From: CAYTLW01 sp964438735
Lineage (GTDB): Bacteria; Myxococcota_A; UBA9042
Length of the DNA: 57,738 nucleotides
Assembly: GCA_964438735.1 (NCBI GenBank)
Contig: CAYTLW010000039.1
Coordinates: forward strand, 1 to 57,738
Reading direction: 5' to 3'
In this document: positions 26,551 through 35,700 of the stretch, piece after piece
Layout of the letters: each line of letters starts with the position of its first letter
Numbering within the stretch: position 1 is the stretch's first letter
Translations under genes and position numbers: made by a program
The notes under the pieces: model-generated
Told to the model about the DNA's origin: nothing
Database searches by the model: none
The model's input: only the letters and a program-made list of their open reading frames with translations

Positions 26551-28745
26551 TGGGTTGGTGGCGCCAGGAGATTGCACGCGGATTCGGAGCATGGCCTGCG
26601 ATCGTGCTGCTGGCCCTGACCTTGCTCACCGGTTGTTCATCGGAGTCCGACTGTCAGAACCTGCTCCAGCGAGAAGGCGACCCCGCCATGCTCACCCTGA
26701 AGTCCGTGCCCTGGACCCATGCCCATGGCGACCGCGGCCTGGTGGGCATCCCGGACGCGTCCAAGACCCTGGTGAACCTGGACGGATCGTTCACCACGGC
26801 CGGCTATCACCTCTTCGAAAAGGTCGGCCAGGAACGGGACATCCCGCGCCTCTTCCTGCGTCCGGGCGGTGTCACTCGGACCTGGAAGGTGACGGCGCCT
26901 ACGCCCGGGCTGCCCCTGGTGGGGCTGGAGACCAGCACCGGCAGCTGCACCTGGTCGGCGCGGGTCTACACCGAGATGCTTGTCGGCGGCCCAGCGGATA
27001 TCGTTGAATTGACCGTGCACAACGTCGGCGGCGGCACCGCGGACGCGTCTCTATTGCTCAACGGCAACCTGGTCGACTCCTGCCTGCGCCTGGACGCCGG
27101 CCGGCTGGTCGCCCACGGCAAGGTGCTGGCGGTGGTCTGGCCGGACGATGCGCTCGAATTGACCGAACAACCAAACGGCGTGCAGATCGATTTCGAGGTC
27201 TCCTCCAGCCGCAAGATCACCATCGCCCTGCCACGCGATACGCCGACCAGCGCGCTGAAGGTGGACGCGTTGCCGTCCGTCGCGACACTGCGAGCGGCCT
27301 TCGACAGTCGTTGGAATGCGTTCTTCGACAAGATGGGCGGCATCAGCTTGCCGGACCCCTGGTTGGCAGATACCTGGCGGGCATCGGCCGCCAACATCAT
27401 GCTCCTGCGCGACCGCTACGACGACCTCTACCTGCTCAAGCCCGGCGCGCACCTCTACAACCGCTTCTGGTATCGGGATACCGCCTACCTGGTCGTCGCT
27501 TTGGACCTGCTCGGGCTGGCCAAGGAGGCCGAGGAGTCCACCCGGGTCTACTGGCGTGGCGCGCTGCCGGCGGTGGTCAATGAGCAGGCGGCCTGGGGTA
27601 AGAAGGTCGAGCAGTACGCCGACGGTCGATGGACGGCACCCGACAACGAGTGGGACGGCCCCGGACAGGCCCTCTGGTCCCTGTCCATGCACCACGAATA
27701 CACCCGCGACGACGCCTGGCTGAAGACCGTCTGGCCAGCGGCCCGAAACGCCGCCGAGTGGCTGGCCAAGGCACGACTGAGCACCATGACCGAGGCCAAC
27801 AAGGGCAAGGCGCACTACGGACTGCTGCCCGAGGGCCTGGGCGAGGCCATCGTCAAGTGGGGGTACATCCTCTACCACGACTTCTGGGGCGTCTGCGGCT
27901 TCCGCTCCGCCGCCCGCATGGCCGCCGGGCTTGGCGACATGAAGGACCAGACCCGCTACGAGGTGGAACTCAAGGAGTTCTCTGCCAGCGTCAACAACGC
28001 TCTGAAGGCTTCCTGGTTCAGCAAGGACGGCCAGTCCTGGATCGGCGGCTCACCCGGCTACCCCAATCGACGCATCTGGGGCTCCATCGCTGCGCTCTTT
28101 CCCTGCAACCTGCTGGCCGCTGACGATCCGCGCATGACCGCGACGCTGGAGACCATGTGGCAGCGGCGCAAGTGGGATATCTATCGCTTCCACGACAGCC
28201 CCAACAAGCTGTGGACCTACATCACCGCCGACTGGGGCATGGCGCTGCTGGCGCGCGGCGAGTGGCAGCGGGCGTACACGCTCTTTGAGGGCTACCGCAA
28301 GGTCGCCACGCCGCTGAACAGCTGGTGGGAGGAGTACTACATCGACAGCAAGTACCCCACCGGCGACTGCCCCCACGGCTGGGCGGCGGGCCAGTACGTG
28401 ACCTGGTTGCGGGGAATGCTGGTCTTCGAAGACGACCGCCGGCTGGATCTCCTGCGCGGGGTGCCGCCCGATTGGTACGTCGCCGACAAACCCATCGCGG
28501 CGACGAACCTGCCGACGCGGTTGGGGCTGCTGCAGAAGTTGCAGGTCACCACGTCCGCCGACGGCAAACGCGTGGTGGAAGTGCAGCTGAAGCCGCACGC
28601 TGACATCCCGCCGGAGACGATCTCGCTGCGCATTTTCGCCCGCGGTGCGAGGAAGCTGAGCGCTACCTGCGACGGCGCGACCACGGTGGACGGCGACCAC
28701 ATCGACATCGTGGGCACGACCGCCACATGCACCCTGACGCCATGA
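26547..28745 (+). CDS. (alpha/alpha)6-barrel glycoside hydrolase-like lipoprotein
   Basis: 732 residues with lipobox LLTGC (Cys30). An N-terminal beta-rich region (about 45-250) precedes a helical six-hairpin glycosidase-type region (about 260-620): LYNRFWYRDTAYLVVALDLLGL, APDNEWDGPGQALWSLSMHHEYT, YLP-like GLLPEGLGEA and the late TYITADWGMALLARGEW. A short beta domain ends the protein. WYRD and NEWDGPGQ resemble substrate-pocket motifs of GH15/GH63/GH78-like families. The acidic catalytic pair cannot be assigned with confidence, and neither can the substrate. Expected to act at the cell surface on a polysaccharide or glycoconjugate. Coupled by overlaps to both neighbours. Confidence 0.75.
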   Translation: MMGWWRQEIARGFGAWPAIVLLALTLLTGCSSESDCQNLLQREGDPAMLTLKSVPWTHAHGDRGLVGIPDASKTLVNLDGSFTTAGYHLFEKVGQERDIPRLFLRPGGVTRTWKVTAPTPGLPLVGLETSTGSCTWSARVYTEMLVGGPADIVELTVHNVGGGTADASLLLNGNLVDSCLRLDAGRLVAHGKVLAVVWPDDALELTEQPNGVQIDFEVSSSRKITIALPRDTPTSALKVDALPSVATLRAAFDSRWNAFFDKMGGISLPDPWLADTWRASAANIMLLRDRYDDLYLLKPGAHLYNRFWYRDTAYLVVALDLLGLAKEAEESTRVYWRGALPAVVNEQAAWGKKVEQYADGRWTAPDNEWDGPGQALWSLSMHHEYTRDDAWLKTVWPAARNAAEWLAKARLSTMTEANKGKAHYGLLPEGLGEAIVKWGYILYHDFWGVCGFRSAARMAAGLGDMKDQTRYEVELKEFSASVNNALKASWFSKDGQSWIGGSPGYPNRRIWGSIAALFPCNLLAADDPRMTATLETMWQRRKWDIYRFHDSPNKLWTYITADWGMALLARGEWQRAYTLFEGYRKVATPLNSWWEEYYIDSKYPTGDCPHGWAAGQYVTWLRGMLVFEDDRRLDLLRGVPPDWYVADKPIAATNLPTRLGLLQKLQVTTSADGKRVVEVQLKPHADIPPETISLRIFARGARKLSATCDGATTVDGDHIDIVGTTATCTLTP

Positions 28746-29683
28746 CCTGCAAAGCCGGGGCGCTGCTGTTGGCGATACTCGCCCTCTGCCCCCGCCCGGG
28801 GCTGGCCGGCGAACGTTGCGGTCCATCCACCTGCGCTGAGGGTCTCCTCTGCTGCAACGACAGCTGCGGCTTCTGCGCGCCGCCATCTGGCGCATGCATC
28901 CAGCCCCATTGCGGCTGGACACCATCTCGAGTGGGCCAGTACACGCCGGCACTGCCCCTGATCTGGCCGTCGGCCATGACGCGAACCACCGTCTCGGCCC
29001 AGCTGCGCCACGGCGCCGGCGATGCCCTGCAATGGCGCCAGGCCGCCGCCGTGCACGCCCGCGTCGCCCTGGACCGCGCTCGTGTGCACGCGCTCTCCCT
29101 GCGGGTGTTGGAGGGCCTGGAGCCGGGCAACCTGGTGGGCCATAACGAGGTCGCCCTGGGCTGGAACTGGCCGCTGGCGCTCGGCTTGCCCTGGCTGCGC
29201 CTGGGACCACTGGTCGAAGTCGGGGTCGTGCGCCGTTTCGAGGCCCGCGCAGGCGTGATCTTCGCCCTGGGCCGCGGCGCCTGGGGACTGGCGGGACACG
29301 CGGCCTGGCGGGCGTCCCTGAGCGCCTGGCGGACCACCGGTGAAAAGGGCACTCGAACCGATGGCAGCACCTACGACAAATACGCCGAGCTGAGCGGCCT
29401 GGGCCAAGGCCTGGACGTGGGGCTATCCATTGGCGTCGATGGCACGGCCTTTGGCCACAAGTGGCGGACCTCCCTGAACGGGCGCATGCGTCGCGACCCG
29501 ACGGACTGGCACTGGCCGCTGGACGAGGTCGAGGCGGTCTTCGACTGGTCCGGACTGGGGCCGTTCACGATCGGTGCGGAAGCGGGGCTGGGGCGACGGG
29601 TGGAGGGCTGGCCGGGCGCCCGGTGGCCGCGGTGGCTGGCGTTGCGGATCAGCTGGCTGCCTGCGCCGCAGCGGTATCGATAA
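28742..29683 (+). CDS. Outer membrane beta-barrel-like protein with Cys-rich N-terminus
   Basis: 313 residues with a signal peptide (cleavage near GLAGE). A short Cys-rich segment (CGPSTCAEGLLCCNDSCGFC) is followed by alternating hydrophobic strands typical of an outer membrane beta-barrel (for example LALRISWLPAPQRY at the end). Family not recognised. ATG at 28742 overlaps the glycosidase stop (ATGA); an ATG at 28727 in the same frame is less likely. Co-expression suggests a role with the glycosidase, perhaps transport or surface anchoring. The 3' end overlaps the convergent FAD oxidoreductase gene by 35 bp. Confidence 0.65.
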   Translation: MTCKAGALLLAILALCPRPGLAGERCGPSTCAEGLLCCNDSCGFCAPPSGACIQPHCGWTPSRVGQYTPALPLIWPSAMTRTTVSAQLRHGAGDALQWRQAAAVHARVALDRARVHALSLRVLEGLEPGNLVGHNEVALGWNWPLALGLPWLRLGPLVEVGVVRRFEARAGVIFALGRGAWGLAGHAAWRASLSAWRTTGEKGTRTDGSTYDKYAELSGLGQGLDVGLSIGVDGTAFGHKWRTSLNGRMRRDPTDWHWPLDEVEAVFDWSGLGPFTIGAEAGLGRRVEGWPGARWPRWLALRISWLPAPQRYR

Positions 29684-30851
29684 GCCGCGAGCTGTCCAGG
29701 TCTCCACGCACCCGAATCGGCCAGCGACCCAGGTAATGCCGCCCCGGGTCGACGCCGTCCCGGGCCAGCCAGGGCGTCTCTTCATCGCGCATCCACGCCG
29801 CGACCGCCTCTCCGGCGGCGTGACCGCAGGTGATGCCGAAGCCACCCAGCCCGGCGACCCACCACAGGCCCTCCAGATCGGGATCGGGCCCCAATACAGG
29901 CCTGCGGTCGGGGGCGAAGGTGCGCAGCCCCGTCCAGCCGCTGGTCCATCGGGCGTCGGCCAGGGCCGGCAGGAGTCGCTCGATGCGGTCGGCCACCAGG
30001 GCCCGGGCCAGGTCGCCCATGGGGCCGCGGGAGCCAGGTCCCGGTCGCGGCAGGTCGACGGCTTCGTCGCAGGGGGAGGCCAGCCAGCCGCCGCTCTCCG
30101 GGCGCACATAGATGCCGGCATCTTCGAGCCAGCACCATGGGTGGTCGCGTTCGGCCAGCGGGTGCGGCGCGCTGTGGACCAGGCTTCGTCGCAGGGGGAT
30201 CAGCGGCCGCTTCAGGCCCGCCGAAGCGGCCAGGGCGGCACACCAGGCGCCGGCCGCGAGGACCACTCGCTCTGCGGTCAGCGGGCCCTGATTCGTCTGC
30301 ACTCCGCGTATCTTGTCGCCGTCCAAGACGAGGCCCGTGACCTGGACGTCGCAACGAACCTCGTGGCCGCGCCGACGCAGGTCGCGCAGGTAGCCGGTCA
30401 GCAGGGCGTGGGGGTCCGCCACCCGCTCGTCGGGCAGAAACCACGCGCCTCGAACTCGCGCATCCGCCATCGCCGGGGCTACATCGGCCGGTCGATCACA
30501 GGCCTCTACCCGGGCGCCGGCGCCGCGGGCGTGCAGCACGGCGTCATGGAGCAGCAGCGGATCGTAGGCGTTGGCCAGGATGGCGCCCGTGCGACGGGAC
30601 AGGGGCAGGTCGCGCCAGGACTCCGGCGGATTGCAGAAGAACTCGAAGTTGCGCCGAGAGAGCGCCCGCTCCTCGGGTTCGACACCCAGGCGACGCACCA
30701 TGCCGGCGTTCTGGGCGGTGGCTTCCGCGCCCGGCTGAGCCGCCTGTTCCAGCACCAGCACCCGAGCGTCGCCGAGATGCCAGGCCACGCTGCAGCCCGC
30801 GAGGCCCGCTCCGACGACGATCACGTCTGCCGTGCGCCCCACCATGATCAC
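29649..30851 (-). CDS. FAD-dependent oxidoreductase, DAO (glycine/D-amino acid oxidase) family
   Basis: 400 residues, cytoplasmic. The N-terminal Rossmann motif DVIVVGAGLAGCSVAWHL binds FAD. A second FAD motif (ERVVLAAGAWCAALA) and the C-terminal GLWWVAGLGGFGITCGHAAGEAVA are typical of the DAO family (PF01266). RTFAPDRRPVLGP is the usual segment before the C-terminal FAD contact. Substrate is probably an amine or amino acid; not predictable. GTG at 30851 has GGAG 5 nt upstream; an ATG at 30845 is an equal alternative. It follows the cNMP-FHA gene by 41 nt and is probably co-transcribed. Confidence 0.87.
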   Translation of the reverse strand: MIMVGRTADVIVVGAGLAGCSVAWHLGDARVLVLEQAAQPGAEATAQNAGMVRRLGVEPEERALSRRNFEFFCNPPESWRDLPLSRRTGAILANAYDPLLLHDAVLHARGAGARVEACDRPADVAPAMADARVRGAWFLPDERVADPHALLTGYLRDLRRRGHEVRCDVQVTGLVLDGDKIRGVQTNQGPLTAERVVLAAGAWCAALAASAGLKRPLIPLRRSLVHSAPHPLAERDHPWCWLEDAGIYVRPESGGWLASPCDEAVDLPRPGPGSRGPMGDLARALVADRIERLLPALADARWTSGWTGLRTFAPDRRPVLGPDPDLEGLWWVAGLGGFGITCGHAAGEAVAAWMRDEETPWLARDGVDPGRHYLGRWPIRVRGDLDSSRLIDTAAAQAAS

Positions 30852-30892
30852 CCTGTCTCCGGAGAAGGCCCCTCGATGGCGTTCGCTGGTGC

Positions 30893-31648
30893 TCAGTTCG
30901 GCGAGAGGGGGGGGACCTCCAAATCGAACTGGAAGCGCGAGTGGTCATCGCCCACAACGACGCGGTTGCGGCCGGTGGACAGCAGCGCGCGGCCGTCGTG
31001 CCGCCTGCCGCCGATGCGCTTGCCGTTGACGATGGTGCCCAGGAAGCTGCCGCGATCGCAGATCACGTAGCCGTCGCGCTCCACCTCGATGACGAAGTGG
31101 TGCCGCGACACGGTGTAGGGTTTGTGGTCGAGCAACTTCAGGTCGTTGCTGTCCAGCGGTCCGCCGTGCGACCGACCCACACGAAAGGGAAGTTGCTCGA
31201 TCACCAGGCCGCCGTCGGGCAGGCAGGCGACCGTGGCCTTGTTGGTCGGCATCAGGCGCATCTGCACGGGCGCTGAATCGGCGGCCTGGATCGGCACGTC
31301 ACCGTCCAGATCAACCCGCGCGTTCATGCTCCTCAGGCGCTCGAAGAGGGCCTTGATATAGGCCAACGCGTCGTCTGGATTGGTGCGCAACACGTCGAGA
31401 AAGCGCCGCTTGGTCAACGTGCGCGTCTGCGTGGCAACGAGCGCACGGGCTCGCGCGGAGCGAGGCCGCTCGTCGACCAGCCCCATCTCGCCAAAGATCT
31501 CGCCCGGCCCGAGCTGCGCCAGGACCACGACCTGCCCCTCGATGCGCTTGGAGATCTCGACCAGACCCGAATCGACGATATGGGCGTATTCGCTCGGGTC
31601 ACCTTCACGGAAGATCACCTCGTTGGCGCTGTAGTTCCTTTCCTTCAC
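30893..31648 (-). CDS. Cyclic-nucleotide-binding domain fused to FHA domain
   Basis: 251 residues. The N-terminal Crp-type cNMP-binding domain (about 1-115) has GEIFGEMGLVDERPRSARARA, the phosphate-binding cassette including the conserved Glu and Arg. A C-terminal FHA domain (about 140-245) has FRVGRSHG, SRHHFVI and GTIVNGKRI, the phosphothreonine-binding signature. There is no DNA-binding or kinase domain. This architecture would couple a cyclic nucleotide signal to recognition of phosphorylated partners. GTG start; upstream 174 bp are shared with the divergent NagD-like gene. Confidence 0.92.
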   Translation of the reverse strand: MKERNYSANEVIFREGDPSEYAHIVDSGLVEISKRIEGQVVVLAQLGPGEIFGEMGLVDERPRSARARALVATQTRTLTKRRFLDVLRTNPDDALAYIKALFERLRSMNARVDLDGDVPIQAADSAPVQMRLMPTNKATVACLPDGGLVIEQLPFRVGRSHGGPLDSNDLKLLDHKPYTVSRHHFVIEVERDGYVICDRGSFLGTIVNGKRIGGRRHDGRALLSTGRNRVVVGDDHSRFQFDLEVPPLSPN

Positions 31649-31822
31649 GCTCGATGTCCTTCCGGGGGCGTTGGTACCGCCGCCTTTTTGCCGCGCTTGC
31701 GGCCCGTTGACAACCCCACCGCGCGACGAACAGTGGACGAGTTCGGATCCCGGCGGTCAATGAAGCTAGACTGCCGACACCCAGGCTGGCGTACCGCCGG
31801 CGGACAGGGGGAGGAGGTGGCG

Positions 31823-32599
31823 ATGTTGGAGGCGATCCGGAGCAAGCGGGCGTTCATCTGCGACATGGACGGCGTCATCCTGCATGACGGCAAGGTGTTG
31901 CCGGGCGTGCACGAGTTTGTCTCCTGGCTCAAGGCCAACGACAAGCGCTACCTCTTCCTGACCAACAGTTCGGGCTACACGCCGCGTGAACTCAGCCGTC
32001 GCTTCCAGCGAGTGGGCGTCGATGTGGCCGCTGAGCATTTCTACACGTCGGCGCTGGCCACGGCGATGTTTCTGGCCGCCCAGCGGCCGGGCGGCAGCGC
32101 CTACGTGATCGGCGATACGGGTCTGACCAACGCCCTCTACGAGGCCGGCTTTGCCATGGACGACGTGGCGCCCGACTACGTGGTGGTGGGCGAGTCGCGG
32201 ACCTACAACTACGACACCGTGGTGCGCGCGGTGAAGCTGGTCGAGGCGGGGGCCCGGCTCATCGGCTGCAATCCGGACATGTGCGACCCCTCCGCCGAAG
32301 GCGTCATCCCCTCGACCGGCGCCCTGATCGCGCCCATCGAGCTGGCCACCGGCCGCAAGGCGTACTTCGTCGGCAAGCCGAACCCCTTGATGATGCGACA
32401 CGCCCTCAAGGTGCTCGGCTGCCAGCGTGAGGAGACGGTGGTCATCGGCGACCGCATGGACACCGATGTGATCGCCGGCCTCGAGGCCGAGATCGAGACG
32501 GTGCTGGTGCTCAGCGGGGTGACCTCTCGGGAGGATGTGCCCCGTTTCGCCTTCGCTCCACACCACATCCTCGACGGCATCGGCGCCATCCCCGCTTGA
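31823..32599 (+). CDS. NagD/PGP-like HAD-family phosphatase
   Basis: 258 residues. HAD motif I is DMDGV (nucleophile Asp14, acid Asp16), motif II LFLTNSS, motif III the Lys in YFVGKPNP and motif IV VIGDRMDTD, all typical of the NagD/4-nitrophenylphosphatase/phosphoglycolate phosphatase subfamily with a C2 cap. These enzymes hydrolyse small phosphometabolites, and some clear toxic side products of glycolysis (known for the PGP/AUM family). ATG 31823 has a strong GGGGGAGGAGG site; the frame opening at 31580 overlaps the divergent gene and is not used. It lies 107 bp upstream of the enolase/dikinase fusion on the same strand, so a shared metabolic role is possible. Confidence 0.92.
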   Translation: MLEAIRSKRAFICDMDGVILHDGKVLPGVHEFVSWLKANDKRYLFLTNSSGYTPRELSRRFQRVGVDVAAEHFYTSALATAMFLAAQRPGGSAYVIGDTGLTNALYEAGFAMDDVAPDYVVVGESRTYNYDTVVRAVKLVEAGARLIGCNPDMCDPSAEGVIPSTGALIAPIELATGRKAYFVGKPNPLMMRHALKVLGCQREETVVIGDRMDTDVIAGLEAEIETVLVLSGVTSREDVPRFAFAPHHILDGIGAIPA

Positions 32600-32709
32600 T
32601 CCTTCGCTAGTTGGTCGGCATCGCACCCTTGTGCGCGCGCGAGAGGCGCGGTAGGTAGCCGGCGACTTCAGCACTGCGCGAGGCGCAATCGCGCGGATCG
32701 AGGGCGTTG

Positions 32710-35700
32710 ATGAGAGGCACGCATCCGGGGCGCTCGGCGCTGCAGGAAGGCTGGGTCATCGCCAACCACATCCTGGTCTCCTTCCACGTGGCCTTCATCT
32801 CTTCGATCCTGGCCCTGCCCGCTGGCGCCATCGAACGCGGCGAGGTGTTGCGCTTCGTCTTCCTGTCTCACGAGACGGTGGTCTCACTGATCTACACCTG
32901 GCTGGCCTTCCATGTCGGCATCGCCATCCACGAATTGGGCCACTTTCTGGTCGCCGCTCGTTTGAACGCGCTCAACACATCGATCCTGGGCACGGTGCAG
33001 GAACGCCTGGCCGCGCCGTTCTCCTCCCGGGTGATCTGGCTCGTCGGCATGTTCGCCACCATCCCCTACGGTCGCGCCCTGGGCATCAAGAAGCAGGGGC
33101 TGAATTATTATCCCGACGCGCCCTTCAACCTGGCCGTGGCCGCCGCCGGGCCGCGTGCCAGCCGCAACGCCGCCATCTGGACCCTGCCGCCGGCGCTGCT
33201 GCTGTTGGCCGTCGGGTTGCTGCTGGACTCCACCGTGGCCATTTACCTGGGCCGACCGCTGCTGGGCATCGGGCTGGTCTGCCTGCTCGACTTCCGGCAG
33301 GCCGATCCGGGCAAGTACGCCGCCTTCATGGAGCGCGAAAAGCGCGCCAGCGAAGCGTCGGCTACGGTCGACCAGATCACCGGTTGGCTGGCCAGGGCGC
33401 CGCGGGTCAAGGCCCACATGCTGGCCGAGCGCATCCAGACGGCGGTGCATCCGAGCCTGGGACCGGTGGCGGCGCCGTGGCAATTCCGCAACTGCGGCAT
33501 GGGCGGCCGGCACACCGAAAAGGAGTATCCCGAGTCCAACATCTCCATGCAGGAGGCCATGTTCCTGATCTTGCGAGCGCGCGACTACCAGGACGCCCAG
33601 GAGTTGACCGTCCGCCTGCAGAATCGCCTCAAGGAGATCATCGAGGGCGAAGAGGGCTGTCGGGTCATGGGTATTGGCCTCGAAGGCGGCCTGGCGCCCT
33701 ACATCGACAGGGGCGACTACCCACTGCCCGAGGTGCGCCTGTGGGCCATGATGCGTCGGGCCATGGAGGAGTGCGGTTGTCGCCCGGGTCTGGACGTGGC
33801 CATCGCCCTGGATCCGGCCCTGAGCGAATTGGAGATCGCCTGGCGCGAGCAGTTCGACCAGCCCGACGCGGTGGGGCAGTACCTCTTCTGGCGCGATGAG
33901 GCGCAGACGGTACTGGATCGCGAGGGGGTGCTGGCGATCTATCACCAGGCCATCGCCGATTTCGAGATCCCCATCCTGTCCATCGAGGATGGCTTCGCCG
34001 AGGACGACTTCGACGGCTGGCGCCTGCTGCAGGACAAGCTGGGCGAGCAGATCTTCGTCATCGGCGACGATCTGGTCACCACCAACGACCGCACCATCGA
34101 GGTGGCCTCGGGCCAGGAGTTGCTCAACTGCGCCCTGATCAAGGCCAACCAGATCGGCACTCTGTACGAGACCCTGCTGGCCATGTTGGTGGCCCTGGGC
34201 CGCGGGTTGGAGCTGGTGGTCTCGCATCGCTCCAAGAGTCCCAATGACGACATGGAGGGGCAGATCGCCCTGGCTGTGAACGCCCTGGGCCTCAAGGCGG
34301 GCGGCGGCGCCAATACGGAGCGGCTGGTCAAGTACCAGGCCGTCACCGAGCTGATGCTGGCGGTGACCGAGGGCGTCGAAGAGGCGGCGCTCTACGAGGG
34401 CAGCAAGGCCACCGTGCGCAAGCTGCGCGCCTTCGAGGAGCCGACCAACGCGGGCATCCCCACCGTCGGCGCAGTGGTCGAGCTGATCGTGCCGGACGCG
34501 GGCGTGAGCATGCGCTTCAAGGGCGCCACGCCGCTGGGCACCTCGGCGGGCACCGGCGAGGCCATTCACCTGGTCGATGCCACGATCGAACAGGCCGAAC
34601 ATCGGGAGGTCATCGATCGCAACGCCGACTTCTTTGAGGAAGTGGAGAGGGGGGTGATGCGCTTCCGCTCAGGCATCTCCGCGGCCCGCATCCAGCAGGG
34701 GGAAGACGAGGCCCTGGTCGAGCTGCATCGACGGGCCATGCGTTACGGCGGCAAGGGCTGCATGTCGGCGGTCGACAACGCGGTGCAGGTCATCGCGCCC
34801 TGGTTCGAGGGCCGGAACGCGGCCACGATGACGCTCAAGGATGCCGACCAGGGGCTGCTGGGCCTGGAGCTGCGGACCGCCCTGCGGCGCGACAAGCTGC
34901 GCCCGGATGCCGACCTGGAGACCCTGGTCGGGGTGATGCAGCGCAAGCAGAACCTGGGCATGAACGCCATCTTGTCGGTCTCGCTGGCCCTGGCTCGCGC
35001 CATCGCCCACGTGCAGGGCCGACAGCTCTATGAGCTGTTGCGTCAGGAGATGATGGTCATCATCGATCGACTGGCCAACAGCGTCGGCGTCGAGGTGGCC
35101 GGCAATCGCTGGTCGGATTATGTCGCCGCCCTGCGCGCATCGAACGAGATCCTGCAGGCACAGGGGCGCCAATTGCACGCTGCGCTGCGGGCGGTCACCG
35201 GCCTGTACACGGGCGCCGCGGGCGCGGTGGGTATCGAGGTGACCGACTCCGACCAGCCCGCCGAGCACGTGATCCCGGAACCGGCGCCGGGGCCGGCCAG
35301 GGCTCCGCTGCAGGCGATCCTGGGCGAAGACGCCCTGGAGCCCGCCGACAAGGAGATGATCAGCGCCATCAACGCCGGCTTCCACGCCGCGTTCGCCGCC
35401 GAGGGCAACGAGCGGGCCCGCCGTCGCGCTCTCCTCGGCTACCTGGAGGGCAAGGGCAAGGTGGCTCGCAAGTCGAGCCGCTGGGGCCTGGCCAACAACC
35501 GCCTCTTCCACCGCGAAGGTCAGCTCCTGGCGCCCTACCTGGTGGGCGACGAGCTGCTCATCTACCTGGTCACCGCGCAGGGCTCGACCCTGCAGTCCAG
35601 CCATCGCTTCCCGCTGGGCACGATCTATACCGACCGGCTGATTCTGGATCTGGCCGGATTTGAGGGCGAGCTGGTCGACCTGGAGCTGGACATCTTCATC

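Noticed and set aside
31707..31735. TTGACA as a -35 box for the NagD-like gene
   Set aside because: The -35 hexamer is perfect, but no convincing -10 box lies 16-18 nt downstream (ACAGTG).
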